DNA of 64,000 nt from Achromobacter denitrificans NBRC 15125 (GCF_001571365.1 NZ_BCTQ01000028.1:1-64000), one strand, 5' to 3'. Shown: positions 44,492 to 53,030, counted from the first letter of the stretch. Program-made: numbers and translations. The notes: generated from the sequence alone by a model not told the origin.

Positions 44492-45211
44492 ATGAAGGAC
44501 AAATGCGTGCTCATTACGGGCGCCACCAAAGGCATAGGCTGGGCCCTTACTCAGCGGCTGTCCGACATGGGCTGTCACGTGGTCGGCATCGCGCGCAACA
44601 CCACGGACGTGGATTTCCCCGGCTATCTCTACGCCTGTGACCTGGCCGACGCCGGCCGCACCGAGGAAGTGCTGCGTGAAATCCGCGAGAAATTCCCGGT
44701 CGACGCCGTGGTCAACAACGTCGGCATCGTGTCGCCGCAGCCCCTGGGCGAAATCGACCTGGCCACGCTCTACAACGTGCTCGACCTGAATGTGCGCGTG
44801 GCCGTGCAGGTGACGCAGGCTTTCATCGAATCCATGAAGGTGCGCCGCGCAGGCCGCATCGTCAACGTGGTCAGCCGCGCCATCTACGGCGGCCAGGATC
44901 GCACCGCCTATTCGGCCGCCAAGAGCGCGCTGGTGGGCTGCACCCGCAGCTGGGCGCTGGAACTCGCCGAGTACGGCGTCACCGCCAACGCGGTCGCGCC
45001 CGGCCCGATCGAAACGGAAATGTTCCGCGCCACGCGTCCGGCCGGCAGCGAGGGCGAAAAGCGTGCCCTGGCATCCGTGCCCATGAAGCGCCTGGGCACC
45101 CCCGCCGAGGTGGCGGCCGCCATCGCCTTCCTGCTGTCGGACGACGCGGGCTTCATCACCGGCCAGGTATTGGGCGTGGACGGCGGCGGCAGCCTGGCCG
45201 GCCGTTCCTGA
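44492..45211 (+). CDS. SDR-family oxidoreductase
   Basis: 239 residues, classical short-chain dehydrogenase/reductase: TGATKGIGWAL cofactor motif at about 8-18, NNVGIV at about 74, the active-site Ser in NVVSRAIYGG and Tyr-x3-Lys in YSAAKSALVG, and the C-terminal GQVLGVDGGGSL. It is an NAD(P)-dependent alcohol/ketone oxidoreductase of the FabG-like type; the substrate is unknown. It has its own promoter region after the alr terminator and converges with a LysR gene 9 bp away. Confidence 0.9.
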   Translation: MKDKCVLITGATKGIGWALTQRLSDMGCHVVGIARNTTDVDFPGYLYACDLADAGRTEEVLREIREKFPVDAVVNNVGIVSPQPLGEIDLATLYNVLDLNVRVAVQVTQAFIESMKVRRAGRIVNVVSRAIYGGQDRTAYSAAKSALVGCTRSWALELAEYGVTANAVAPGPIETEMFRATRPAGSEGEKRALASVPMKRLGTPAEVAAAIAFLLSDDAGFITGQVLGVDGGGSLAGRS

Positions 45212-45220
45212 CCCGCGGCG

Positions 45221-46078
45221 TCAGCCGCGCACCGCGCTGCGGAAGGCCGCTGAAAGGGCCGCGAGCGCATCGCGCGCCCGGCCGTCCCGGACCCGGGTGT
45301 GAAGCACGACCGGCAATGGCGGTATGGCGGGCAACCCCAGCCTGGGCCCCGCGTCCACCGCGCCGAACGGCAGCATGCGCGGCGACAGCGCCGCGACGCC
45401 GAGCCCCGCCATCACGGCGGCGGTGACCGCCATCACGCCGCCGCCGACGAAGACTTCGGTCCACGGTATGCCGGCCGTATCGAGCAGCTCGCCGGCCAGC
45501 GCGCGCACGCCGCAAGGCTGCGCCATCGTGGCCAGCGGCAGCGGCTCTCCCGCCCGATGCTGCCAGCCGGGCGCCGCGAACCAGCCGAATTTCTCCTGCG
45601 TGATGACCTTCCCGTCGCTGCGGCCGGCATGCAGGCGGACGAGCACCGTGTCGAGTTCGCGCCGGTCGAAGCGCTGCAGCAGATCGTCCGACGAGGCGAT
45701 CCGTATTTCGATCAACAGCTGCGGGTCCTGCGCGTTCATGCGCGCGATCAGCGCCGGGAGCTCGGGCCCTGCCACGTGGTCGCTGATGCCGATGGCGAGG
45801 CGCTGCCTGGCTTCGGCCACTGCGGACAAGGCGCGGTCGTGCGCGGCCAGGAGTTCGCGCGCGTGCATGAGGAAGCCGGCGCCTCGCGCCGAGAGCTCCA
45901 CATAGCGGGGAGTCCGCTCGACCAGGCGGAAACCGAGCCGGTCTTCGAGCCGCTTCAGCTTCAGGCTGACCGCGGCCTGGGTGGTTCCCATGGCTTCGGC
46001 GGCCTGCGTGAAGCTGCCGAGTTCGGCTATCCGGACGAAGGCCTTGACGGCGTCGAGGTCGAGTGCGCGCTCAGTCAT
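45221..46078 (-). CDS. LysR-family transcriptional regulator
   Basis: 285 residues. The N-terminal helix-turn-helix reads AVKAFVRIAELGSFTQAAEA then TTQAAVSLKLKRLEDRLGFR; the rest is the effector domain. It is divergent from the tautomerase gene 80 bp away, with a perfect CTGATA/TATCAG inverted repeat between them, so it probably controls that gene and itself. Confidence 0.9.
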   Translation of the reverse strand: MTERALDLDAVKAFVRIAELGSFTQAAEAMGTTQAAVSLKLKRLEDRLGFRLVERTPRYVELSARGAGFLMHARELLAAHDRALSAVAEARQRLAIGISDHVAGPELPALIARMNAQDPQLLIEIRIASSDDLLQRFDRRELDTVLVRLHAGRSDGKVITQEKFGWFAAPGWQHRAGEPLPLATMAQPCGVRALAGELLDTAGIPWTEVFVGGGVMAVTAAVMAGLGVAALSPRMLPFGAVDAGPRLGLPAIPPLPVVLHTRVRDGRARDALAALSAAFRSAVRG

Positions 46079-46093
46079 TTCAAATCTTTATGG

Positions 46094-46120
46094 CTGATAT
46101 ATGTATGGATAGCGTATCAG
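46094..46120. promoter_or_regulatory. Inverted repeat CTGATA-N15-TATCAG, candidate LysR site
   Basis: Two perfect 6-bp arms at 46094-46099 and 46115-46120. They lie in the 80-bp intergenic region between the divergent LysR and tautomerase genes, 15 bp from the LysR start and 38 bp from the tautomerase start, where a LysR-type recognition site is expected. Confidence 0.6.
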
Positions 46121-46158
46121 AATAGATAACATGAAGCGGCACTCTATGGAGAACCACG

Positions 46159-46539
46159 ATGCCGCTAGTTCATATCTCGTTGCGCGCCGGAAAGCCGGAA
46201 GCCTATCGCCAGGCAATTTTCGACGGCGTCTACCAGGCGTTGCGCGACACATTCAACGTGCCCGACGACGACCAGTTCATGGTCATGACCGAGCATGACG
46301 CCGCCAATTTCCGCTACGGCGCGACCTACCTGGATGTCGCTCGAAGCGACGACGTCGTGTTCATCCAGATCACGGCAAGCAACACCCGCGGCATGGAGCA
46401 GAAGAAGGCGCTGTTCCGGCGGATCGCGCAGCGGCTGGGCGCCCGCCCGGGCATGCGGGAGGAGGACGTGTTCGTGAGCCTGGTGGAGGTGGCGAAGGAG
46501 AACTGGTCGCTCGGCCGCGGCCTCGCGCAATACGCATGA
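46159..46539 (+). CDS. Tautomerase-superfamily protein (MSAD/cis-CaaD-like length)
   Basis: 126 residues, starting Met-Pro-Leu; removal of Met would leave the N-terminal catalytic Pro of the tautomerase superfamily. Two beta-alpha-beta units are visible, and the end ENWSLGRGLAQYA resembles the C-terminal block of malonate semialdehyde decarboxylase relatives. Arg residues are present but catalytic ones cannot be assigned by eye. The substrate is unknown; a role in aromatic-ring degradation is plausible as the hpa genes lie immediately downstream on the opposite strand (41 bp between stops). Confidence 0.8.
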   Translation: MPLVHISLRAGKPEAYRQAIFDGVYQALRDTFNVPDDDQFMVMTEHDAANFRYGATYLDVARSDDVVFIQITASNTRGMEQKKALFRRIAQRLGARPGMREEDVFVSLVEVAKENWSLGRGLAQYA

Positions 46540-46580
46540 GGCCGCGGCGCGGCCCATTGCGGGCCGCGTCGCCTGCGGAA

Positions 46581-47381
46581 TCAGTAGGGGCCTTTGGAGG
46601 CCGCGGGGGCGGCGACGTCCTTGAACTGGCCCGCCAGCTGTTCCGCCGCGCGCGCCAGCAGCAGGGCGTCCACGCCCACGGCCACGAAGGTGGCGCCCAA
46701 CGACAGGTAGTGCCTGGCCCGGTCGACGCTGCTGTGCAGGATGCCGGCCGCCTTGCCCGAGCGCACGATGCGCGTGATGGCATCGTCGATCGCCTCGACC
46801 ACGGCTGGATGGTCCGGCTGGCCCAGGTAGCCCATGTTGGCCGACAGGTCGGCCGGCCCGATGAACGCGCCGTCCACGCCTTCCACGGCCAGGATGTCTT
46901 CCAGCGCCTCGACGCCGAGCGGCGTCTCGATCTGCACCAGCACGCACATCTGATCGTTGGCGCGCCGCAGGTAGTCGGGAATGCGGTTCCAGCGCGAGGA
47001 GCGGGCCAGCGCGCTGCCCACGCCGCGGATGCCTTGCGGCGGATAGCGCACCGCGGCGACGGCGGCCGCGGCCTCGGCGGCGGATTGCACCATGGGCACC
47101 AGTATCGTCTGCGCGCCCGCGTCCAGGATCTGCTTGATCTGCACGGCGTCGTTCCAGGCCGGGCGCACAACCGGGGCCACGGGATAGGCGGCCACCGATT
47201 GCAGCTGCGCCAGCGTGGTCTGCAGGGTATTGGGCGCGTGCTCGCCGTCGATCAGCAGCCAGTCGAAGCCGGCGCCCGCGACGATCTCGCTGGAATAGGC
47301 GTTGCACAGGCCGGCCCACAGGCCGATCTGGGGTTTGCGGTCTTGCAGCGCGCGCTTGAAGGTGTTGCTCAGGATGTCCAT
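46581..47381 (-). CDS. hpaI: HpaI-type 4-hydroxy-2-oxoheptanedioate aldolase
   Basis: 266 residues, metal-dependent class II pyruvate aldolase. The catalytic and metal residues of HpaI are seen at His48 (DGEHAPNT), Arg73 (VVRPAW), Glu152 (VQIETPLG) and Asp178 (GPADLS), with the same relative spacing as in E. coli HpaI. It splits 4-hydroxy-2-oxoheptane-1,7-dioate to pyruvate and succinic semialdehyde, the last step of the homoprotocatechuate meta-cleavage route. It follows hpaH by 14 bp and is the last gene of the minus-strand hpa operon. Confidence 0.92.
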   Translation of the reverse strand: MDILSNTFKRALQDRKPQIGLWAGLCNAYSSEIVAGAGFDWLLIDGEHAPNTLQTTLAQLQSVAAYPVAPVVRPAWNDAVQIKQILDAGAQTILVPMVQSAAEAAAAVAAVRYPPQGIRGVGSALARSSRWNRIPDYLRRANDQMCVLVQIETPLGVEALEDILAVEGVDGAFIGPADLSANMGYLGQPDHPAVVEAIDDAITRIVRSGKAAGILHSSVDRARHYLSLGATFVAVGVDALLLARAAEQLAGQFKDVAAPAASKGPY

Positions 47382-47395
47382 GGACGACGGATTGC

Positions 47396-48199
47396 TCAAA
47401 TGAAGTGGCAGTTGACGGAACCCAGCGCGCCGTAGTCGACGTTGAAGGTATCGCCGGGGCGGGCCGCCACCGGCCGGGTGAAGGAACCCGACAGGATGAT
47501 CTCGCCCGCCTCCAGCGCCATGTCGTGGGCGGCCAGCTTGTTTGCCAGCCATACTACGCCATTCGCGGGATGGTTCAAGACGCCGGCGGCCACGCCGGTT
47601 TCCTCGATGACGGCATTGCGCGACAGGATCGCGCCGATCCAGCGCAGGTCCAGCTCGCCGATCTTCACGGGGCGTCCGCCCATGACCACGCCCGCGTTGG
47701 CCGCGTTGTCGGCGATGGTGTCGAACACCTTGCGGGGGCGCTTGCTGTCGGGGTCGATGCCGTGCGAGCGCGCATCGATGATCTCCAGCGCGGGGATCAC
47801 GTAGTCGACCGCGTCGTACACCTTGAACAGCGTGACGTCCGGGCCTTGCAGGCGCTTGCCCAGCACGAAGGCCAGCTCGACTTCCAGGCGCGGCAGGATG
47901 AAGCGGTCGGCGGGGATGTCGGCGCCGTCGTCGAAGAACATATCGTCCAGCAGCATGCCGAAGTCGGGCTCCTGGATCTGCGAGGCCTGCTGCATGGCGC
48001 GCGAGGTCAGCCCGATCTTGTGGCCGCGCTTGACGCGTCCTTCGCCGAGCTTGATCTCCATCCAGGCGCGCTGGATGGCATAGGCGTCGGCGATATCGAT
48101 GTCGGGGTAGTCCAGCGAGATCTGGCGGATCTGCGTGCGCGCGCGTTCGGCATCGTGCAGGCGCGCGGCCAGCGCGCGCACGGTAGAAGTGTCTAGCAT
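47396..48199 (-). CDS. hpaH: 2-oxo-hept-3-ene-1,7-dioate hydratase HpaH
   Basis: 267 residues, 2-keto-4-pentenoate hydratase/FAH fold. Seen are the hydratase block [21 protein letters not shown], the acidic metal region [13 protein letters not shown] and the C-terminal [20 protein letters not shown]. The sequence matches the HpaH branch rather than MhpD in its TSRAMQ and DDMFFDDG segments. It hydrates 2-oxohept-3-enedioate before HpaI. It lies 22 bp after the HpaG2-like gene. Confidence 0.92.
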   Translation of the reverse strand: MLDTSTVRALAARLHDAERARTQIRQISLDYPDIDIADAYAIQRAWMEIKLGEGRVKRGHKIGLTSRAMQQASQIQEPDFGMLLDDMFFDDGADIPADRFILPRLEVELAFVLGKRLQGPDVTLFKVYDAVDYVIPALEIIDARSHGIDPDSKRPRKVFDTIADNAANAGVVMGGRPVKIGELDLRWIGAILSRNAVIEETGVAAGVLNHPANGVVWLANKLAAHDMALEAGEIILSGSFTRPVAARPGDTFNVDYGALGSVNCHFI

Positions 48200-48221
48200 G
48201 GGGATTCCTGTGGAGAGGGAT

Positions 48222-48971
48222 TCAAGTCGGGTAGGGGGCCAGCGTATTGACCAGCCGGCCGATGCCTTCGATTTCGGTCACGACCTCGTCGCCGGGCAGC
48301 ACGTTGACGATGCCGTCGGGCGTGCCCGTCAGGATCAGGTCGCCGGGCGACAGCGTCATGAAACTGCTGAAGTACTCGATCAGCGCGGGCACGTCGAACA
48401 CCATGTCGCGGGTATTGCCGCGCTGCGTCTCGACGCCGTTGACGGTGGTGCGCAGGTTCAGGTTCATGGGATCGGGCACGTCGTCGCGGTCCACCAGCCA
48501 GGGGCCGAGCGGCGTGCAGGTGTCGCGGCTCTTCACGCGCAGGTTGGGGCGATACCAGTTTTCGAGGTAGTCGCGCAGCGCGTAGTCGTTGGCCACCGTG
48601 TAGCCGGCCACGTGGTCGTAGGCCCGGGCGCGGCTCACCTTGCTCGCGGTCTTGCCTATCACCACCGCCAGCTCGCACTCGTAGTGCATGAATTCCACGT
48701 CGGCGGGGCGCAGCGTCTGCCCGCGGTGGCCGATGAAGGTGTTGGCGGCCTTGAGGAAGCCCAGCGGCTCCTCCGGCGCCTTGAACGCCAGTTCCTTGGC
48801 GTGGTCGGCATAGTTGATGGCCAGGGTGAACGTCGTGCGCGGCTCGATGGGCGGCAGCCACGTCACCGCCTCCTCGGGCAGTTCGCGGCCGTCGGCCAGG
48901 CGGAGGCGGCCGGGGCCGGCTTCGGTCGCGGCGTGGATGACGCCGTCCAGGGCAATGCGGGCATGTTTCAT
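48222..48971 (-). CDS. FAH-family decarboxylase/isomerase, HpaG C-terminal-half type (HpaG2)
   Basis: 249 residues of the fumarylacetoacetate hydrolase fold. The acidic metal ligands are intact: Glu98 and Glu100 in HYECELAVVIGK and Asp129 in TVANDYALRD; TGTPDGIVNVLPGDEVVTEI closes the domain. It corresponds to the catalytic second half of the duplicated E. coli HpaG (5-carboxymethyl-2-oxo-hex-3-ene-1,7-dioate decarboxylase and isomerase), here a separate gene. The first-half equivalent is in the next gene upstream (16 bp), fused to HpaF. Confidence 0.9.
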   Translation of the reverse strand: MKHARIALDGVIHAATEAGPGRLRLADGRELPEEAVTWLPPIEPRTTFTLAINYADHAKELAFKAPEEPLGFLKAANTFIGHRGQTLRPADVEFMHYECELAVVIGKTASKVSRARAYDHVAGYTVANDYALRDYLENWYRPNLRVKSRDTCTPLGPWLVDRDDVPDPMNLNLRTTVNGVETQRGNTRDMVFDVPALIEYFSSFMTLSPGDLILTGTPDGIVNVLPGDEVVTEIEGIGRLVNTLAPYPT

Positions 48972-48987
48972 GGCGGGATTCCTTGGA

Positions 48988-50031
48988 TCACAGGCCGGCC
49001 TGGGCGGCCACCAGCGGATTGCTCAGCGTGCCCACCTGCGCGATGCGGATGTCGTAGCGCTGGCCGGCGCGCGCGCGCGGCGCGCCCGGCGGCACGCCGA
49101 CGAGCAGCAGGTCGCCCGGCTCCAGGCTCATGAACTGCGTGACGTCGGCGATCAGTTGAGCCACCGGCCGGATCAGGCCGGCGGTGCTGGCGCGCTGGGC
49201 CACCGCGCCGTCGATGCGGACTTCGATGTCCAGCGCGTCGGGGTCGGCGATCGACGCGGCGGGCGCGAGCGCGCTGCCGATGGGGCAGAAGCCGTCGCGG
49301 CTTTTCTGCTTGAGCGCGGGGCGGAAGTAGCTGGCGTGCGGCGCCGAGAGATCGGCCACCACCCGGTAGCCCGCCACGTAGTCCAGGGCGTCGGCGGCGT
49401 CGACGCGGGTGGCGCGGCGGGCGAACTCCACGGCCAGGCAGGCGCCCACCTCGACTTCCGCCACGTCGGGCGGCAGGGCGATGGGCGCGCCGTCGCGCGC
49501 ATAGGTGTTGGCGGGCTTGATGTAGAGCACGGGCGCCTTGGGCGCGCTCTTGTAGGGCGCGGCCTCGATGGCGTCGCCCAGCGCGGCCAGCGCCTCGGGC
49601 GTGTTCAGCGCCACGCCCACCACGGTGCGCGGGGAGGGCGCCGCGGCCGCGCGCGCGGCGAGATGCTCGCGGTAATTGTTGAGCTTGTAGTTCAGCACCG
49701 GATGGGCTTCCTCGATCTGCATCGAGAGGCCCAGCGGACGCGAGGCCATCTGCGGCGCCAGCGCCGCGGTCAGGGCCTCGAATACGCGCGCGCCCAGCGC
49801 GGCCTTCTGTTCATCGCTGCGGCCGTGGCCGATGCGCAGCGTCACGTGCACGAAGGCATTGTCCGGATGTCCGTCGACGATCAGGTAGTCGTCCACGCGC
49901 AGGGCGCGGGTGCGCGCGCCCGCCAGCGGGAACAGGCTGCCGTCGCCGATGGCGGCGTCCTGCACGGTCCGCATCAGCGTTCGCGTATCCAGGGCCAGAT
50001 TGCCCGAGTATTCGATCCAGATATGGGGCAT
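48988..50031 (-). CDS. HpaF-HpaG1 fusion: CHM isomerase domain joined to a metal-ligand-poor FAH domain
   Basis: 347 residues with two domains. Residues 1-120 are 5-carboxymethyl-2-hydroxymuconate delta-isomerase (HpaF): MPHIWIEYSGN with catalytic Pro after Met removal, DNAFVHVTLRIGHGRS, and IEEAHPVLNYKLNNY. Residues about 135-347 are a FAH-fold domain like the first half of HpaG. In it the two Glu metal ligands of the HpaG2-like protein are replaced by Gly196 and Cys198 (GACLAVEF), while Asp227 remains, so it is probably non-catalytic. In E. coli these are separate genes and HpaG halves are fused to each other instead. First gene of the minus-strand hpa operon. Confidence 0.85.
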   Translation of the reverse strand: MPHIWIEYSGNLALDTRTLMRTVQDAAIGDGSLFPLAGARTRALRVDDYLIVDGHPDNAFVHVTLRIGHGRSDEQKAALGARVFEALTAALAPQMASRPLGLSMQIEEAHPVLNYKLNNYREHLAARAAAAPSPRTVVGVALNTPEALAALGDAIEAAPYKSAPKAPVLYIKPANTYARDGAPIALPPDVAEVEVGACLAVEFARRATRVDAADALDYVAGYRVVADLSAPHASYFRPALKQKSRDGFCPIGSALAPAASIADPDALDIEVRIDGAVAQRASTAGLIRPVAQLIADVTQFMSLEPGDLLLVGVPPGAPRARAGQRYDIRIAQVGTLSNPLVAAQAGL

Positions 50032-50052
50032 GGCCTGCTCCGATCAAGATAG

Positions 50053-50064
50053 TTAGCATGTTAA
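50053..50064. promoter_or_regulatory. HpaR-type operator 1
   Basis: TTAGCATGTTAA, a near-perfect dyad (one asymmetric position), 22 bp before the hpaF-hpaG1 start. It overlaps the expected transcription start of a possible minus-strand promoter (TTGCCG, complement of 50090-50095; 17 bp; TAATAT, complement of 50067-50072). The same motif recurs at 50148. Confidence 0.65.
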
Positions 50065-50078
50065 TAATATTAATGAAA

Positions 50079-50112
50079 AAACCCCGCGGCGGCAACGGCC
50101 GGCTGGGGGTTT
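50079..50112 (-). terminator. Terminator-like hairpin between divergent hpa promoters
   Basis: AAACCCC (50079-50085) pairs with GGGGTTT (50106-50112); the loop is GC-rich and a run of six A on the plus strand (50076-50081) would give a U-run in leftward transcripts. It could block leftward read-through from the hpaE promoter side into hpaF. The internal loop is imperfect, so activity is uncertain. Confidence 0.4.
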
Positions 50113-50119
50113 CCCGGCG

Positions 50120-50148
50120 TTGACAGCACTGCGCCGTAAGCATAATGT
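50120..50148 (+). promoter_or_regulatory. Probable hpaE promoter
   Basis: A perfect -35 TTGACA at 50120-50125 is followed by CATAATGT at 50141-50148, giving -10 choices CATAAT (15-bp spacer) or TAATGT (17-bp spacer). The second HpaR-type operator begins at the end of the -10, so bound repressor would block RNA polymerase. Confidence 0.6.
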
Positions 50149-50159
50149 TAACGTGTTAA
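50148..50159. promoter_or_regulatory. HpaR-type operator 2
   Basis: TTAACGTGTTAA, a near-perfect dyad matching operator 1 at 10 of 12 positions. It is 51 bp before the hpaE start and overlaps the end of the predicted -10. The centres of the two operators are 95 bp apart (about nine helical turns), which would allow looping. Confidence 0.65.
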
Positions 50160-50210
50160 TTAATTGCTGCGCGGGCCCGCCCGGCGCAGCCCCAGGCCAA
50201 GGAGCCGCGC

Positions 50211-51677
50211 GTGAGCATCAAGCATTGGATCAACGGCAGGCAGGTCGACAGCGCCGACCGCTTCGTTACCACCAACCCGGCCACGGGAGAGGCCATCGAC
50301 GAAGTGGCCGCGGGCGGCCAGGCGGAAATCGACGCCGCCGTCGCGGCGGCGGCCGCGGCCTTCCCCAAGTGGGCCGGCACCCCCGCCAAGGAGCGCGCCC
50401 GCCTCATGCGCAGGCTGGGCGAGCTGATCGACGAGAACGTGCCGATGCTGGCCGAACTGGAAACGCGGGATACCGGCCTGCCCATTTCCCAGACCCGCAA
50501 GCAGCTGATTCCGCGGGCCTCCGAAAATTTCAACTTCTTCGCCGAAGTGTGCACGCGCATGAACGGTCACACCTATCCGGTGGACGACCAGATGCTCAAC
50601 TACACGCTCTACCAGCCGGTGGGCGTGTGCGCGCTGGTGTCGCCCTGGAACGTGCCGTTCATGACGGCCACCTGGAAGACCGCGCCGTGCCTGGCGCTGG
50701 GCAATACCGCCGTGCTGAAGATGTCCGAACTCTCGCCGCTGACGGCCGACCAGCTGGGCAGGCTGGCGCTGGAGGCGGGCATTCCCGCCGGCGTGCTGAA
50801 CGTGGTGCAGGGCTATGGCGCCACCGCTGGCGACGCGCTGGTGCGCCATCCCGGCGTGCGCGCGATTTCCTTCACCGGCGGCACCGCGACGGGCAAGAAG
50901 ATCCTGGCCAGCGCCGGCGGCGTGAAGAAGTACTCGATGGAGCTGGGCGGCAAATCGCCCGTGCTGATCTTCGACGACGCCGACGTCGAGCGGGCGCTGG
51001 ACGCCGCCTTGTTCACCATTTTTTCGCTCAACGGCGAACGCTGCACCGCCGGCTCGCGGATTTTCGTGCAGCGGACCCTGTACGACGACTTCGTGCGGCG
51101 CTTCGCCGAACGCGCCCGCCGCCTGGTCGTGGGCGATCCCACCGGCGAACGGACCCACGTGGGCGCGATGATTTCGCGCGCGCACTGGGAGAAGGTCACG
51201 GGCTACATCCGCCTCGCGGAGCAGGAAGGCGCGCGCGTGCTCGCGGGCGGCGCCGGGCGGCCCGAAGGGCTGCCGGCCAGCCTGGCCGGCGGCAACTTCG
51301 TCAGCCCCACGGTGCTGGCCGACGTCGACAACCGCATGCGCTGCGCGCAGGAAGAGATCTTCGGCCCGGTGGCCTGCCTGCTGCCGTTCGAGGACGAGGC
51401 CGAGGGCCTGGCGTTGGCCAACGACGTAAAGTACGGCCTGGCTTCCTATATCTGGACCCGCGACATCGGCCGCGCGCATCGCCTGGCCCGCGGCATCGAA
51501 GCCGGCATGGTGTTCATCAACAGCCAGAACGTGCGCGACCTGCGCCAGCCCTTCGGCGGCACCAAGGAATCGGGCACGGGGCGCGAAGGCGGCGAATACA
51601 GCTACGAGGTCTTCGCCGAAATCAAGAACGTGTGCGTGTCGATGGGCAGCCACCACATCCCGAAATGGGGCGTCTGA
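50211..51677 (+). CDS. hpaE: 5-carboxymethyl-2-hydroxymuconic semialdehyde dehydrogenase HpaE
   Basis: 488 residues, aldehyde dehydrogenase superfamily: catalytic Cys278 in NGERCTAGSR, Glu244 in MELGGKSPVLIF, and FTGGTATGKKI for NAD binding. The NGERCTAGSR and SQNVRDLRQPFGGTKESGTG blocks are characteristic of the HpaE branch. It oxidises the semialdehyde formed by HpaD. The gene is divergent from the hpaF-hpaG1 operon and 36 bp before hpaD, so hpaE-hpaD form one transcript. Confidence 0.92.
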   Translation: MSIKHWINGRQVDSADRFVTTNPATGEAIDEVAAGGQAEIDAAVAAAAAAFPKWAGTPAKERARLMRRLGELIDENVPMLAELETRDTGLPISQTRKQLIPRASENFNFFAEVCTRMNGHTYPVDDQMLNYTLYQPVGVCALVSPWNVPFMTATWKTAPCLALGNTAVLKMSELSPLTADQLGRLALEAGIPAGVLNVVQGYGATAGDALVRHPGVRAISFTGGTATGKKILASAGGVKKYSMELGGKSPVLIFDDADVERALDAALFTIFSLNGERCTAGSRIFVQRTLYDDFVRRFAERARRLVVGDPTGERTHVGAMISRAHWEKVTGYIRLAEQEGARVLAGGAGRPEGLPASLAGGNFVSPTVLADVDNRMRCAQEEIFGPVACLLPFEDEAEGLALANDVKYGLASYIWTRDIGRAHRLARGIEAGMVFINSQNVRDLRQPFGGTKESGTGREGGEYSYEVFAEIKNVCVSMGSHHIPKWGV

Positions 51678-51713
51678 GCCCAGCCCCATTCACAAGAACG
51701 AGGAGACTACATC

Positions 51714-52565
51714 ATGGGCAAGCTCGCGCTGGCGGCCAAGGTAACGCATGTGCCGTCCATGTACCTGTCGGAACTGCCCGGCAAGCATCAGGGCTGCCGG
51801 GAGGCCGCGATCCAGGGGCACCGCATCATCGGCCAGCGGTGCCGCGACCTGGACGTGGACACCATCGTCGTGCTGGACGTGCATTGGCTGGTCAACGCGG
51901 GCTATCACGTCAATTGCAATGCGGGCTTCAAGGGCCGCTACACCAGCAATGAACTGCCGCATTTCATCAAGGACATGGATTACGCCTATCGCGGCGATCC
52001 GCAGCTGGGGCGCCGCATCGCCGAATGCGCCACCGCCGCCGGCGTGGGCGCGCGCGCGCACGAAATCGACAGCCTGGAGCTGGAGTACGGCACGCTGGTG
52101 CCGATGCGCTACATGAACGGCGACGGCCGCTTCAAGGTGGTGTCGGCCGCGGCATGGTGCGCCTGGCACGCGCTGGACGAAAGCCGGCGCTTCGGCGCCG
52201 CGCTGCGCCAGGCCATCGAGGCCGGCGACAGCCGCGTGGCGGTGCTGGCCAGCGGTTCGCTATCGCACCGCTTCAACGATAACGGCAGCCCCGAGGCCGC
52301 CATGCACCAGATCAGCCGCGAGTTCTTCCGGCAGGTGGACTTGCGGGTGGTGGATCTGTGGCGGCAGGGGGATTGGAAGACCTTCTGCGCCATGCTGCCC
52401 GAGTACGCCGAGCTGTGCGTGGGCGAGGGCGGCATGCACGATACCGCCATGCTGCTGGGCCTGCTGGGCTGGGATGGATACGACAGGCCGGTGGAGATCG
52501 TCACCGATTACTTCACCAGTTCCGGCACGGGGCAGATCAACGCGATCTTCCCGGTGCCGGATTGA
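51714..52565 (+). CDS. hpaD: 3,4-dihydroxyphenylacetate 2,3-dioxygenase HpaD
   Basis: 283 residues, class III extradiol dioxygenase of the LigB type, Fe(II)-dependent. Recognisable blocks are KVTHVPSMYLSELPGKHQGC, VVLDVHWLVNAGYHVN with a ligand His, ASGSLSHRFNDNG with another His, and the C-terminal TDYFTSSGTGQINAIFP. It opens homoprotocatechuate at the 2,3 bond. Its TGA is immediately followed by the convergent hpaR stop with no base between them, the two stops together forming TGATCA. Confidence 0.93.
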   Translation: MGKLALAAKVTHVPSMYLSELPGKHQGCREAAIQGHRIIGQRCRDLDVDTIVVLDVHWLVNAGYHVNCNAGFKGRYTSNELPHFIKDMDYAYRGDPQLGRRIAECATAAGVGARAHEIDSLELEYGTLVPMRYMNGDGRFKVVSAAAWCAWHALDESRRFGAALRQAIEAGDSRVAVLASGSLSHRFNDNGSPEAAMHQISREFFRQVDLRVVDLWRQGDWKTFCAMLPEYAELCVGEGGMHDTAMLLGLLGWDGYDRPVEIVTDYFTSSGTGQINAIFPVPD

Positions 52566-53030
52566 TCAGCCTTCCTCGGGGGCGCGCGGCGCGTCGGCGT
52601 CGCGCTTGATGAGGTCGACCATGGTGTCCACGTCCCGGTACAGGCGGTCCAGCAACTCCTTGCCGATCCGGGCTTCGATCTCCTGGTACTTCGCGTCCAC
52701 TTGAGGGCGCATGCGGTCGATCAGCTTGCTGCTCTTGGGCGTGAGCGAGATTTCCTGGCGGCGCTGGTCGGCGCTGGAACGCGCGCGCTTGATCAGGCCC
52801 TGTTCCTGCATGCCCGCGAGCATGCGGGTCAGGCTGGGGCTGAGGATCTGGCAGCTGCGCGCGATCTGGTTGGGCTCCATCGCGCCCACTTCGCTCAGCG
52901 TGCGCAACACTCGCCATTGTTGTTCGGTGACGCCGGCCGCGTGCAGGATGGGACGGAAATGCGCCATCAGCGTTTCACGCGCGTAAAGCAGCAGGTGGGG
53001 AAGATTGCGGTGGTGGAAGCTCGGACTCAT
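52566..53030 (-). CDS. hpaR: MarR-family repressor HpaR
   Basis: 154 residues, MarR fold: RNLPHLLLYARETLMAHFRP at the dimerisation end, the DNA-binding helices LSEVGAMEPNQIARSCQILSPSLTRMLAGM (core PNQIARSCQILSPSLTRML) and the wing RSSADQRRQEISLT. It matches HpaR, which represses the hpa genes and is released by homoprotocatechuate-type effectors. Converges on hpaD. A half-site like the two hpa operators (ATGTTAGCA at 53037-53045) lies just before its start, which would allow autoregulation. Confidence 0.92.
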   Translation of the reverse strand: MSPSFHHRNLPHLLLYARETLMAHFRPILHAAGVTEQQWRVLRTLSEVGAMEPNQIARSCQILSPSLTRMLAGMQEQGLIKRARSSADQRRQEISLTPKSSKLIDRMRPQVDAKYQEIEARIGKELLDRLYRDVDTMVDLIKRDADAPRAPEEG

